From assembly GCF_022581195.2 (NCBI RefSeq), contig NC_061468.1:10744001-10808000 (forward strand): DNA of 64,000 nucleotides, given 5' to 3'. The position numbers were made by a program, and so were the translations under genes. Positions 46,610 through 59,700 of the stretch are shown in pieces (the stretch's first letter is position 1; each line of letters starts with the position of its first letter). Origin of the DNA: Helicoverpa zea. Its lineage: Eukaryota > Arthropoda > Insecta > Lepidoptera > Noctuidae. The notes beneath the pieces are model-generated. The model made no database searches. It was not told the origin of the DNA and saw only the letters and a list, made by a program, of their open reading frames with translations.

Positions 46610-46705
46610 GAGTTGCAATAGTAATTCCCGTCGCGTCAGGGGCGAAGGCGCAGGGCGCCAGATCGGCGCGACGCCGCCGCCGCCCGGGCGCCGCCCCGCC
46701 AAATA
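46610..46705. other. Isolated CpG-rich patch
   Basis: About 80 bases of very high GC and CpG content (for example gcgcgacgccgccgccgccc) in strongly AT-rich DNA. No gene on either side explains it. It may be a transposon piece of different composition or a small CpG island. Confidence 0.5.
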
Positions 46706-46709
46706 AACG

Positions 46710-48403
46710 ACGTATATTATAGTCTGTGCTACTTCAAAAACTTCCCTCTCTTTGTTAGCTATATTCATCGTCTTTTCAAAGTTAAAACACCCCTTCCTAG
46801 TATTGAGGTGCAGCGAAAATACGAACGAACACATCCTATAATTTAAAAAGTTTCGACGATAAAAAAGGTTTTATTGTGTACCTACTTACTCTTTTTTCTA
46901 TAGAGGATAGTCTTTGCTTTTTCCATTTATTTTATCATTGGTTTTGTTAACAAGACAAGTATCGTTTATGGTGTTTTGAAGAGTTCCTGATAAGAGCTTG
47001 TTTACTACAAAAGATAAGATTAAATTCTCAAGGGGAAATACAACTGAACTAATGGCGAAAGAAATTTCAAAGGCGAGGCAGGGTAATCTTCAGTACAGTT
47101 ATAATTACCTATAGAACATGTAAATACTGGTTTATTTTACTATTCAGAACCTTATTGTTCTAATTCAGAGAGATAATGCCTTCTGTTTGGTAATCTTTTA
47201 CTTTTCTTTTTCTATTCATAGATAGATCACCGATAGATACAGTTATAAAATAAATATAGGTACCCCTACATAAGATCAAATTCCATTTTCAATAACGTCT
47301 TTTACTTCTTGATTTCAAAGTTTGGTTTCAGGCGGAAATACTAGGATAGGTATCTTATTTGAACGAAGAACTACTGAATGCAATTCGTTACGGGTCAAAA
47401 AATTGAAAAAGGCCAGGCAGATGATCACAATACGCTACAGCTACCTAACAGCACTGACTCATACTATCAGAACAATCTAACAATTAAATAACCCTGTAAA
47501 GAACAACAATTACATTTTCGCAGTGGAACTATAAATCAGTGTTTCATTACATGCGCCTGATCAGCCTTCAGATATCAGAGAACATAAAACTATAAATATT
47601 CCTGACTGATATTGTGAAGCTAATATGTGTCTGTGTGTTTGTTACGCTAGCACTGTTGACTGAGATGGGTTTGTAGATAGATTTATTAAATTCCAGGGAA
47701 GACTATAGAACCATATATTTTATCGTATTAAAATCATGGGTAAAGGTATAAGGACAGACAGTTTAGGGCACGAACGAACGGTGACCGAACTGATAGCGAT
47801 GAGGATTTGAAAAGTGAAGATATGTATGCATAAAGCCTCCTGCATCTACAGGATCGCTCGAAATAATTAAGTTGGTAGGTTCGGTAGACAGCAGCAAGAT
47901 TGAAGTTCGGTTTGAGGGCAAGTCCTACAAGTCAGTAGTGCCTGTCTTACGAGGAAATTGTAGTTTCCATTTACCTTTAAAATAAAAAGATGAAAAGGTA
48001 GGTCTCTGGCTACATACATGCCAGCTTTATTCTACGGCACCGATATAAACGTAGTTTCTTTAAAAAACGGGTGTGACCGCAGGAAGTACCTAGTAAATTG
48101 TAAAGCGCACACACCCATAAACCAGCTGTTATGGTACCAACTAATACATATGGAAGTACCAACGATAAATAAGTACGTGAGATAAATATAGATTTTATTA
48201 GCATAGACCAGGCGCGATTGTTTCTAAAAGATTGTAATGTCCTGTTGTGCGTTGTGCTTAGAAATCGAGTTTTAATAACGAAGTTAGGATTCAGTAGTTT
48301 TCTTCTAAGTATGGTTATGTAAGTGAGATAGATGATGAGTCATATAAGAGAGTATGATGACACGAATGAGAAGTCTGTTGACGATACTGGTAAGTCTCTG
48401 AGT
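46710..48403. other. Intergenic DNA without recognised genes
   Basis: AT-rich, no domain, RNA or transposon end recognised. Confidence 0.4.
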
Positions 48404-48605
48404 ATTTCATCATCTGCCTGGCCTTTTCTAACTATACCAGTGGTTCTGACTGCTCTCCTGACTTCCTGAACTTAGTTACACGGCCATCTCGATACCCATT
48501 GGTATACCAATCTGACTGCTAGCTATAGCTAGCAGTCAGATTTTCAGGCTTCTCACAAACTGTAACGACTGCCAAAGATGTTCAAAGGAAAGCTGAAAAA
48601 TTACC
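48404..48605 (-). mobile_element. SINE family 1 copy, reversed and eroded
   Basis: Starts 'catcatctgcctggcc' and ends with 'aacgactgccaaagatgttcaa', in family 1 order, with internal losses. A 'ctagctatagctag' palindrome at its centre marks a local rearrangement. Confidence 0.55.
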
Positions 48606-48609
48606 GATA

Positions 48610-51600
48610 ACTTTAAGACATTCATGCTGACACAGCAACAAAATCCAACAGTTATAAATAAATCAATATTTATTTGCAAAATATTTTGCTTATTATTTCA
48701 CCGATTACAAACACATAAACAAGGCTATCTCGCTAAGCATTTTTATCATTATTATATTGCTAGCTCAGCGTTTAAATAATCGTAGGAAGTCATTAACAAG
48801 TATATACATTGTAGTCTTTGGTCATTAAGTCAATGGAGGGATCACCTGCAATTTGTCACGTAGCAACGTAATCTTAAGTCATTCATTACTTTATGTCAAC
48901 AGATGGTGTAGAAAGTGAGTGTCTATGGTAACATGTTAGAGGTACGTCTAGACAAGGAAATTGCAACTGTGATGGGGAGGATCTAACGGGAGAAGTGAGC
49001 TTACATTGATCGTATGTGCCAAGTGTGTATTTGGAGATTGGAGGTAACTTTGAAAGATCTTTGGAAATCGACCACTCTAAAGATGGCTTTCACAGCACCA
49101 AGGGGTAGTCAACCTCAGATTATTTTTTTACGCGTTCCTGAAACCCAACAAGGGATCTGAATACACACGGACGATTAAAACCACATTTTTACTATACCGT
49201 GTAGAATTTATTGATTATTACGACTACCTACTGACTATAAATCTGTTGGGTAGTAACGTGGATGTAATTTGGTTACAGTCTAATGGTTCAGGATTACGGC
49301 TTATGTAAACTTCTCTACATATACAAACGTAACTTAATTGTCTGTCTGTCACACTCAAGTATGTGAAGTAACCTATACTTTGAAACAGTAAACACATTTA
49401 TTAAGTTGAAGCACAGGTAGAGGTCATTGCGGTGGGGTGACCATGCTTTATGATGGTTAATCCCAACGGAATACCTATGAAACGGACTGAAAGTTAAATG
49501 AAAAGGTGAAGGCCCTGTAATGAACGTCACAGTTGAGGATAAAGTCAGAAAATCTGGATTATTCTGGATCCTCTTCTTAGTTCGACTGAACACTTATTAT
49601 GTCGGATAAGTTAGGTGTTTTCTTACAATAAAAAAGCTAAAGATGTCATTGCAATTGTTGGTACAGCTCTTCTTATTATTTACTGAAATATTGTAGTGGT
49701 CACGTACAGTTTTGAAATCAAGATAATAGGGGAATTTTATTAAATTATTCCCACTTTTACCAGACCATATCCTACAAAAATCCCCAGTAATGTCGTACAC
49801 ACCATGGTTACCCCATAACCATAAACATTTTACTGTAGAGCCGTCCTCGTTGCGATCGTAAAGCAATGTTTAAGTGCAGTATATGCGCTTTGTGTCACGT
49901 TGGATCTCATGCAAGGCTTGCATCAAGGACGACCAGAAAGGAAATTTACTGCTTTATTTATTCGTATCTATACTAATGTTATAAAGCTGAAGAATTTATT
50001 ACTTGTACTATAAAACTGAAGAGTTTGTTTGAATGCGCTTATATCAGGTAGGTACCACTGCACCAATATGAGAAAATCTTTCAGTGGTTCGGTGAACGTA
50101 CAACGAACGAATCGGTGAACGTAGTCGAGAGAGACCTCGCAGTTCAAATCTACTTTTGTTATTTCATCCCGGATTTGGTAATTATATGAAGCTTATAGGG
50201 AGCTGCAGGTTTAATCACCTATCAAGCCATAGCGTCAAGGTTTTCTCAAATGCACCCGACGGCCTGTGTGGTGGAATGATAACACGAAAGAAGATAGAAG
50301 CATTTGGAGACGGCTTTATGTGCCCTCTCAGGCACGAGGGTACAACACCGCCAACTTTCAGACTCCAAGCTACTTTATGAAAGTTTAACCAGCAGTTACG
50401 CTATGCCACTACTAACGAGCTTATTTTAATTTAAGTATATTGAAGTTCTAATTAATACCACAAACAAAATAAACTCCGTCAAAATATAGTATGGTAAATT
50501 GTCATTAGTAAATACTAACTAAACAGGCCATGGCTTCGATGATTAATTAACTATATTTCCCTTTGACATTTGTTTAGTCCTTATTTTATATTTGGCGCGT
50601 AGCTAAATAGGCAGTTGACCACAATAGGCGTTAATATTAATATTAATTAGACAAAACAAAATATAAGCAGGAAGGATAATTTCAAATTATTTTGTCAAAC
50701 AATAATAGGTATTTTTTGGTCAATTTGCCTCTGAAGTTTCCTTGATATCAAAATATTATTAAGATAGGTCATCTATTAAAGTTTATTTATTGCAATTTTA
50801 TGTATTTACTTATGGCCATTCATTCCCAATATTCTGTCTATCTGTTGATTTGTTTGCAATTTTGCAAAAAAAATATCAAAAATTATACGCAAAACAACAG
50901 GTTTATTGGTAGAAATCCATTTATTGCGATCAGTTTATTTAGGGACGTAGCTGTGAGTATAAATCTCGTTCCCCACACATTATCATCAGCACATTTAGGT
51001 ATACCACATTTTACCTAACCACAAAGACTAACTTCGACAATAACAAACACATTTTATTGCATCGGAAAAACCCATTGCCGCCATATTGGTTACCGTCCAG
51101 AATACCTTGACCCCTCAGTTGGGGGAATATTAGAGATAGTGAACCATTCTGTAAGACGTTAGAGGTCTACTTATATTGGACGCGTGGAGTTTACCAACGA
51201 TGTTGCGTGGTGAGAGAAAGTTACGAATGCATTTACATTCGACTGCAAATTGTGAATACATATAGATATGTACGAAGGATATTTGTTCAGGGTCAATGTA
51301 CGTTTTACAGGATACTGAAACAATGTTGCTGATACGAAATTATTTCTTACTAGCTTCTGCCCGCGACTTCGTACGCGGATCCTGTCCCTTATGCCAGCGA
51401 CTACGGGGTCAGCAAAATCAAAGATCTGAACCGTCTGATATTGAATTTTAAGGGCCCGTTGACTTGAAAACAACGGAATACGGATAAACATTAGAAACGT
51501 TCCATATATTTAATTAAATTGGACTAAACAAAACGCTGAGAACTGAACCGCAATAGGCGTGATCATAGGGATAAAAGTAGTGATTCTAATAAGTCTGCAT

Positions 51601-51665
51601 TTAAGTTATGTGGCAAAAATGTTACACGTATTATTACGTAAAAAAACATTAAATAGATGACAAAG
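48610..51665. other. Intergenic DNA with small repeat pieces
   Basis: No gene recognised. Contains a Helitron-like piece at 49968-50150 and, near 51350-51400, 'actagcttctgcccgcgac', the reverse of a Helitron-like tail. Confidence 0.4.
49968..50150 (+). mobile_element. Helitron-like (Lep1-type) fragment
   Basis: Contains 'tatactaatgttataaagctgaag', 'gaagagtttgtttgaatgcgctt' and 'ccactgcaccaatatgag', diverged from the copy at 6192. Part of the 5' block is duplicated (ataaagctgaagaa / ataaaactgaagag). Confidence 0.45.
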
Positions 51666-51688
51666 TCGTGGTGACTTAGTGGAAGTCG

Positions 51689-52070
51689 TGGTGGTTTAGT
51701 GGGTAGAGAACCAATCTCTCAAGTATGAGCGTGCGTCTTTGATTCCAGGTCTGGCAAGTGCCTGCCAATGCAACTTTTCTAAGTTCGTATGTACTTTCTA
51801 CGTATATTTTGGATACCAATAACCGTTATTTGGAGGGGATGTTAAACTGTAGGTTCCGGCTGTCATTGAACATTCTTGGCAGTCGTTATGGGTAGTCAGA
51901 AGCCAGTAAGTCTTACCAAGGTATGTTGGGTTGAGCGGGTAACCAGGTTGTGGAGGTCAGATAGGCAGTCGCTCCTTGTAAAACACTGGTACTCAGTTGC
52001 ATCGTGACTGGAAGTCGACCATAACATAATTGGGACAAAGGCTCTTGAGATAATAACGACAATAATAATG
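51689..52070 (+). mobile_element. SINE family 1, full-length copy with tRNA-like head
   Basis: The head at 51689-51760 has A-box-like 'gtggtttagtgggtag' and a decayed B box 'tttgattcc'. The body follows in the order 'caacttttctaagttcgtatgt', 'ggctgtcattgaacattc', 'ggaggtcagataggcagtcg', 'actggaagtcgacc', and ends in an ataat-rich tail. It explains the three reversed partial copies at 7377, 8353 and 48404. Confidence 0.75.
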
Positions 52071-52075
52071 AGATA

Positions 52076-52690
52076 TAGGCACCGCAGGACATCTGAGGCT
52101 GATGACGGGGAGTAGCAACCCCGCGGGGCTATACTATATGCTGAGTTCTCCAGGGAGAGTATCCCCCATCTCCGGCCGGTCGGAGTGAACCATGACGGGG
52201 GTAGGTCTCACGCCTCTGGCTTGGCTTGGCCGTCCAGAGTGGAGTCGCTAGAGCAGGATTAGTAGCCCTGCTCGGAGGGTAGGTGCCTCATGGTAAGCAC
52301 AGGGAGCGCGTAATCTGTGTTTAAAGTCCGCCGAGGTATCCTCACGCTTCAGGTTCCCGGGGGCCCAGTAAGTGAGGTGGCGAGTCTCCACCTGCCATTT
52401 TTACATGTACCATTGACATCCACTAACATCCCATCACAAATAGCCCAAGTAGTTTCCCTCAATAGTTAGCAATAGTTTAGCACAGAACCGGGGATTGTCT
52501 TTTTTTTAACGACGTCCACCGGTGAATGTCCTTGGGTTCATTTCTATAGTGTATAAAGGGACAATCGACGGTATTGTGTCACCATTTCATTAAAGTTGTC
52601 TCAAAAGGGCTTCAGCGTGTTGGCTTCGGCCCCACGTTTGCCTCCCAAAAATTCGGAACTCTGTAGTCCCGAGGTCTGGAAGAGACATAC
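52076..52690. repeat. GC-rich dispersed repeat, family unknown
   Basis: Clearly GC-richer than its surroundings (52080-52390), with 'agggagagtatcccccatc' and, later, 'tttaacgacgtccaccggtg'. No coding frame is visible. It may be the 3' untranslated part of a LINE. Confidence 0.4.
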
Positions 52691-52894
52691 AAAATAATAA
52701 TGAGATATAACGCAACAAAGTCGGAGAGTGAGGGCTCGTGACGCCACGTCTAAGTATGTAAAATTTGTACTAAGCAGTGACTTAACGAAGCGTTGTTGTA
52801 TCTTCGTTATTATTTGTTTGTGAGAGAGAGAGAAAAGAAAAATACGTGTCCATTATTTTAGGATAGGATTCACCATACCTATTTCATAACATTC

Positions 52895-53470
52895 ATTTCT
52901 ATACATTTCAAGTGTAGTATTGCTCTTGAAGTTTCATATCAGGTGTTCCAGATCTTCGATGTTTATACATCAATAGAGAGTGCTTATCAGATTGAACCAC
53001 TTTTGCTAAAACGTCATATCTTCATATGCTATAGTCTAGCTGGACTCCTGGAGTTCCACATCAGGTGTTTTACACCTTCAATTTGTATAAGTCAACAGAG
53101 AGTGCTTATCAGATTGAACAACTTTTGCTAAAACGTCATACCTCTATATGCTATAGTCTAGCTGGGCACCTGGAGTTCCACATCAGGTGTTTTAGATCTT
53201 CAATTTGTATAAGTCAATAGAAAGTGCTTATCAAATTGAACAACTTTTGCTAAAACGCCATACCTGTATATGGTACAGAGAAGCTGGACTCTTGGGGTTC
53301 CACATCAGGTGTTCCAGATCTTCAAATTTATTATCTCAACTAAAAATGCTCATCACATGAAACAATTTTTGCCATGGCACCATTTTTATATCTCTTATAG
53401 TTTTGTTGGTCTGTTGGAGTTCTGCATCAGGTCTTCAAGTTTCGAAGATATATTATAGCCTATATGTTGA
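52895..53470 (+). repeat. 122-bp tandem array, about 4.7 units
   Basis: The motif 'atcaggtgtt' (last unit 'atcaggtctt') starts at 52938, 53060, 53182, 53304 and 53426, exactly 122 bases apart each time. Each unit also has 'gtgcttatcagattgaac' and 'acttttgctaaaacg' with growing divergence downstream. It leads into 'gaaatccgttcagtagttcc' and a (acagacat)n microsatellite at 53550-53600, an arrangement seen in Helitron-like elements. Confidence 0.85.
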
Positions 53471-53600
53471 CCAGGCTTAATACTGATACAACAAAGAAAA
53501 AATCATTGAAATCCGTTCAGTAGTTCCGAAGATTAGCGTGTACAAACAAACAGACATACAGACATACAGACATACAGACATACAGACAAACAGACAGAAT

Positions 53601-55228
53601 TTTTTTTTTGGATTTGTGCTCCATTACTGTTTCTAAACCCCACCCAATTATTATTTTTTAAATATATTCAATGTACAGACACAGTTTTTTTACAGATTTA
53701 TTATATGTATAGATTTTTTTTACCATAGGTAGTTTTGACCTATATTTAAAGGGTACCAAAAAATGTATAAAACGTCATAAGTTTTATGTAAGTAGAATAT
53801 TTTGACAACTACACTAGGTAAGTAAGTATGTCAAGGACAAAAATAAAGTAAGTACTTAGCTGTAAGTTAAGTTCGTCGGAGTGAGTAGATTGAAAGATAC
53901 ACGTGTTTATTTGGGTCAACTTCTTTAGGAGCGGAGCTTACGAAAATTTCTAGAAACGACGACTGAATTCGAACGAAACGAATCCGTGTAGGTAACCGAC
54001 AAAATAAAAAAGATAATAAAGTTTTTTTTTCTTGTTAACAAAATGAATGTCAAGGGTGTTCGTTTTTCAAATTGTTTCCTAATTTAAAACCGTCAAAAGG
54101 CGTCAAAGCTCAATGCTAAGCACTGTTTACACGCACTCGCATGTGTGAAGTGCTTACTCGCCTTGACCCGAGGCAACTTTACCGTGTTCCCTTGATCACT
54201 GGAACATTCGTAACCTCTTTGGAATAAAATATTCAGTCTGTACTTGAATTACTACACTAAAAAGCTCTAATTTCAATACATTTGTGATATTAAAAGTGGA
54301 CTCAATTCCAATGAGTAGTTTCTGTCCCACAAAAAGTCAACAAAAATACTAATCTGTTTTTTACGAAGTCCTCATAATTCCACTTCAAGTCGAGTGTGAA
54401 ATTAACAATGAACTTCTTTCGTAACTCATTCAGTGAAAACGTCAGATGATCTCACAGACCGTGAAATATGTAACCCTTACGAGCTGCTTGTAAAGGAATG
54501 CTACTTTTTTTCTCACCGTGATATATGAGCAAAGCGGAGGAATGCATCACGCCTCTTTGGAATGCATTACTCGCGCTACTTAAAATTTGAAACTATACAA
54601 CGTATTTCAGACCTTATTTTGAAACACTACAGTTCATTTTCATTTGTGAGCTGTTTATTTTTTTAATTTTAAAGCTTTATTTAAGGGTGTTTACTATTGT
54701 GAAGGAATTTACGGCATGTTATTCCACAACAAACGTGTCAGTCACTTTAACGACTTGCCGCGAAGGTTTATTCTGATGATGGATTTATTTTTCTTAGTAA
54801 AGGAACGAAAGGTAACGCCTTATGTTAGTTTAGTATAAAATTAATGTAAGTAATAAACTGGCCTTGCCGTAATTTTTAATTATCTGATAAACATTGAGTA
54901 GAATGAAATCTCGTGCCGAAGTTCTTTGTCTAGACCTTATATCCTCTGCCTATAGTCAGCACCAAAAATCCATAAACACAAACAAAATTAAAAGGCAAGT
55001 AGAACTGCATAATTATTCAAAAAATACCTAAAAACTTGTTCCTAGTTCCCACAAGTCTCACACATTGAATAGGCAAGTGCTACACATTCTATCTACATCT
55101 AATAGTTGAGTTTCTTACATCAAGTGTTTGCTGTAATCTCAAGCCACAAAGCTAGTGCACACTGCACAAAGGCCACGTTATCAAAATACCGAGAATTACC
55201 GGCGAACTAACCACGAAGTCAAACAAAG
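53601..55228. other. Intergenic DNA without recognised genes
   Basis: AT-rich flank of the BEL/Pao insertion. No gene or RNA recognised. Confidence 0.4.
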
Positions 55229-55233
55229 ACTTA

Positions 55234-56473
55234 TGTGCGGGACGGACGTAGCTCAGAAGCAGGTACTATGGGGTGGCTTCGAGACGTTGACGCCCCGTCG
55301 GTCGCTGGTTCTTGGACGTCTGGGCGAGTGGACTGTATTTACGATGTGGCGAGAAACAGGAATTTCAGAAACAAGAATACGTTTAGACGGGTTTTAGGCT
55401 CTCTGCTACTATAGGTTCAGGGATGCCGGTGAAATAATAAGTCTTCATATATTTTTCAGGAGTCTTGAAGGGACGAGCTTCGACGCACTTACCATACTAC
55501 AATTACACTATTTACTTTTCACTATTTACTTGTTACACTATCAAAAATCTATACCGATGACTACGATTTGTACGGCGGCGCTTGCGCACCGAATGAGCTC
55601 GAAACTTTACCGTGACGAGCACCTCGATTTCTCGTCCCTCCGACCAACTCAGTTTTATTGACCTTTCAATTTAACAGCCGTATTACAAACAATTGGTACA
55701 TGATATCATTACAGGACACATAGCGTCAGACGCCCCATGAAGTGCGCTACTGAACTATACCACACACACCCTGCATACCTTCAGGGCTGAAATACTATAA
55801 CCGAATAACTATAAAAAACTATGTGAAATCGGCCCTTAGGTGAAGACTATCTTGAGATAAAAAACAAACTATGGGGGTTATCTCAATACGAAAGGTAGTG
55901 TGTGTTAGGGCATTTCATGGGCTATCTGGCGATAGTAATCCTAACAATGTGACCTAAGCCCTAGTATTGTTAATTTGCATGTGAAATGAAAGTCAAAACA
56001 CAGACATTATTTATTGCTCTATAACTTAAACTATTAACAATATTTCTATAAATTAAGTTATTTTGTATACAATGAAACCTAGGCTTTCAGTTAAACACTA
56101 TTTCACTAATGAAAGTCTAGGATTTCTGCTATCGAGAAATGTTTACATGGGTAAATCAGGCCTTAAACGGCAGAACTATTAGGTTTATTATACATAATTA
56201 GATAGGTTAAGGTTACCGCTACAAGACTATTACAATTTGGTATCAAAAAACACTATAATTTACAAATTAAATCACTATCAAAATCTGAACACAATTCTAT
56301 AACAATTTAGAAGGAGGGTGCACGTGAAAAAACATACCTTGGCGCGGCTCACGGCACTTTTGCTCATTACCCTCATCACAAAATTGTTAGAGTATAAATA
56401 GTAACGCGCATACACGAACACTCAGGCATTATGATTTTGCACTCGCGGCGCACGGATGCGTCTGTCGCGAACA
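55234..56473 (-). repeat. 3' LTR of the BEL/Pao element
   Basis: Starts TGTGCGGGACGG and ends GTCGCGAACA on the plus strand, so it has TG...CA ends. The same 1240 bases recur at 61042-62281 with a constant offset of 5808. Confidence 0.95.
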
Positions 56474-56702
56474 TCTCTCCCGCCGTGCGGCAGAGCGTAG
56501 GCACTATCACTTTCACTTTCACTATCACTATTTAGTCTATTAAACGATGAATGATGACACGATGACACGATGTAGGGACTCGAAGCGTTGACCCGTAGCG
56601 ATGACTCGTAGCTCTGGCTCGCAGCGATGCCGCATCTCCGGTGAGCGACGGCGCAGTGATAGCGCGCGGGCGCCGCGACGCCGGTGATGCCGCACTGCCC
56701 GG

Positions 56703-59700
56703 TTACTTAGGCAGCGGCACGAGTTTCTTCGTCGGACGCTTTAGTATGCCACCTGCGGTGCGCACGTCAGCGGTCCGAACTTCACCATCAGCGCCCGGGT
56801 AGACGGCCACAACCCGGCCTCGCGGCCAGGTGTTGCGGGGCAGGTTGCCGTCGGCGATGAGAACGGGGTCGCCCAGCTGCAGCGCGGGGCCGCGGGCGTG
56901 CGGCTCCCGCCGGTATTGGAGCTCGGGCAGGTACTCGCGCACCCAGCGGCGCCAGAACATGTCGGCGAGTATCTGGGCGCGCCGCCAGTGCTTCTTGCTG
57001 TCGATGTCTCGCTCGTCGAACGTGCCGGGGCTCGGCAGGCGTGCCGAGCCGCCCAGCAGGAAATGGTTCGGTGTGATGGACTCGTCGTCGTCGCCGCTCA
57101 CAGATACGTGGGTGAGCGGCCGGCTGTTGACGACGTACTCGACCTCGCAGAGCAGCGTCGCGAGGACCTCCTCGCGTGGGTGGCGCTCGTGCAGCGTGGC
57201 GCCTAGCGCGGTCTTAACGCACCGCACTAAGCGCTCCCAGGCGCCTCCCATGAAAGGCGCGGAAGGCGTGATGAAGCGCCAGGCGATGCCGCGTCGGCTG
57301 GCCTCCTCCTGCCAGGCCTCACGCAGCTCACGGTCAGCACCGTGCATGTTGGTGCCGTTGTCGGAGTAGATTTCGGTGGGACAGCCGCGTCGCGCTGCGA
57401 ACCTGCGCAGCGCCAACACAGCTGAGTCCGCGCTGAGGCTGTGCGCGATCTCGAGGTGAACTGCCCTTGTTGTGAGACACGTGAACAGCGCCACGTATCG
57501 CTTGTGATGCTGACGACCGACGGTGACTGACAGCGGGCCGAAATAATCAAGCCCGGTGTATGTGAACGGCCTGCGGTGATGAGCTAGGCGTGTCTTCGGG
57601 TGGTCGCCGGTTGCCGGCGTCGGAGCGCGCGCGCGTCGTATGCGGCAGTGCAGGCAACGCGCGATGACTTGCTTGACTGTCGGGCGCAGGCGCACAATCC
57701 AGTAGTGCTGTCTGACCTCATTCACGACGAGCTCGGTGCCGCTGTGTTGTAGACTACGGTGTGTCCAGTCTATATATAGCTGTGTAATACGGTGATCGCC
57801 GTCTAACACAGGTGGACTCTTCACGCTTTTAGCGACTTTATCTACAGCAGCTATGCGGCTTCGCAGTACTATAACTCCGTCGTTTAGTTCTATGCGCAGC
57901 GGGTACAGCCGGCTACTACTTGCGACTGTTTTGTTGCTCTCGAGACTGGCTATTTCTTGTTTAAAGGCTTCTTGTTGCACCACACGAACTAACAGCTTCT
58001 CTGCTCTTTGAATATACGTCGCGTCCAATACAATAAACTTGCGTGTGTATATTTGGGCGCGCGCAGCTTCGGCGGGCGCGCGGGGCGCTCGCACCGCTCT
58101 CGACCAATCAGGATCGTTTTCTTTGTTTTTCCTTGTTCGCTTGTAGAACGTTTTTTCTGTATGTTGTTTTCTACATAACGATATAAACTGTAGTACTCTG
58201 GCTGTGGCGCGCAGCAATCGCTCCCACCTTGAAAATCGAGCGGGGTCGGGAACGACGTCTATGAGGTTTGTTGCGCCTGCTTGTATGAGCGTGACTGTTT
58301 TTTCCTCGCCTGTCGGTTGACTGTTAGCTGGTGACTCGGTCGGCCATGTCGATGGGTCGTCGTAGAGGAACTTAGGGCCGCGGTACCACTCGTGGTCGGT
58401 GTGAAAGTGCGTCGGGACGTCGCGGGTGGCGGCGTCGGCTATGTTGCTTTTTGTAGGCACCCAGCGCCACTCTTCGACTCTGCTATTTTCCTCTATGGCG
58501 GCCAATCGATGTGCGACGAATGGCTTGTCTATGTTTTCCTCGGCGCTATTCAGTTGATTGACGTAGTGCACCTGCTGTTCCTGCGTCTTAGTGCGGGCAC
58601 CGTGCAGCACCCAGCCCAAAGGAGTTAACGATGCTATCGGCTGATGCTGGGGCCCTCTTCTTATATCTGTTGCTAGGAGCAGATGCCAGTTGTCTTGCCC
58701 GATGATAATCTTCGGCGTCCCTGCGTTGTACGTCAGCTGATCTGCCAGGTCGAACAGGTGCTTGCAGTCAGCGATGTCATCCTTGCTGATTGACTGCGGC
58801 GACAGGTGCAGGCGTGGTATGGTGCGCGCCCTGAAGGGTATCTTCTTCCTATGGCAGGTCGATAGCGTGAGATCAACTCTCTTCGACGTGGGCGTGTCGA
58901 TAGTCACGTCGCTGATGGCGCCTATTTTCATCGGCTCGACTGGTCCCTCTGCACCGATCATGTCTGCTAGCTCTTCGTCAATCAGTGACACGGTTGAGCC
59001 GTCATCCAGCAGTGCGTAGGTGCGCACTTCTCCCGCCGGTCCGGACAGTTGCACCGGAACGATTTTCAGGAACGCTTGATTTGTGTGGTTGCGTGAACTT
59101 GCGACTATTTCTTGTGCTTCTTGTGCGACTTCAGTAGTGCTCGCCTTCTTCTCGTAGTGAAGCAGATGATGGTGTGATGCTGTGCAGCCCTCGATTCCAC
59201 ATCTCTTCTTCTGACATCTGTGTCCGTGCTGACGATGGCGCAGGCAGCGGAAGCACAGGTTGTGCTGCTTGGCAAGTTCCCACTTCTTGTCCGCAGAAGC
59301 CTTCACGAACTTGTGGCAGTCTAGCGATCGGTGTCCATCCATCTCGCAGATGCGGCACTTCGATGCGGGCTTCTTGTCTATAGTGGTGTGTGTTCTCTGC
59401 GTCACGCGTCTAAGTCCAGTAGCTTCACTGATGTTTTCAGGCGGTGCAAACGCGCTGCAGTAGCGAGCTTGTTCGGTGATGAAGTCGCTGAAGAGACCCA
59501 AGTCCGGCGTTGACTGGTACTTCTCAGTATATGTCTTGTACCACTGTACACGTAGCGAGTTCGGCAGCTTCTCTGTGAGGATGCGCATAAGCTCGGCGTT
59601 CATGAGGTAGTGTTCCTTTTTCAGCGCTCGCAGTGTGACGATGCCACTTCGTACACGGCTGGCGAAAGTGCAGATGTCCTTCGGTGCTTCTCCGCAGCGT

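Noticed and set aside
46565..46834. 89-codon minus-strand frame through the CpG-rich patch
   Set aside because: Its length is explained by the GC-rich patch lacking stops. No domain recognised.
52895..53600. CRISPR-like spaced repeats
   Set aside because: The 122-bp units are contiguous tandem repeats, not short repeats with unique spacers, and the genome is animal.
55155..55397. Open frame of 80 codons also found at 60944-61222
   Set aside because: The shared part is LTR sequence, so the duplication reflects the two LTRs and not a gene family.
56830..57369. 179-codon plus-strand frame and other frames opposite the BEL ORF
   Set aside because: Shadows of the GC-rich integrase coding strand with no recognisable protein.
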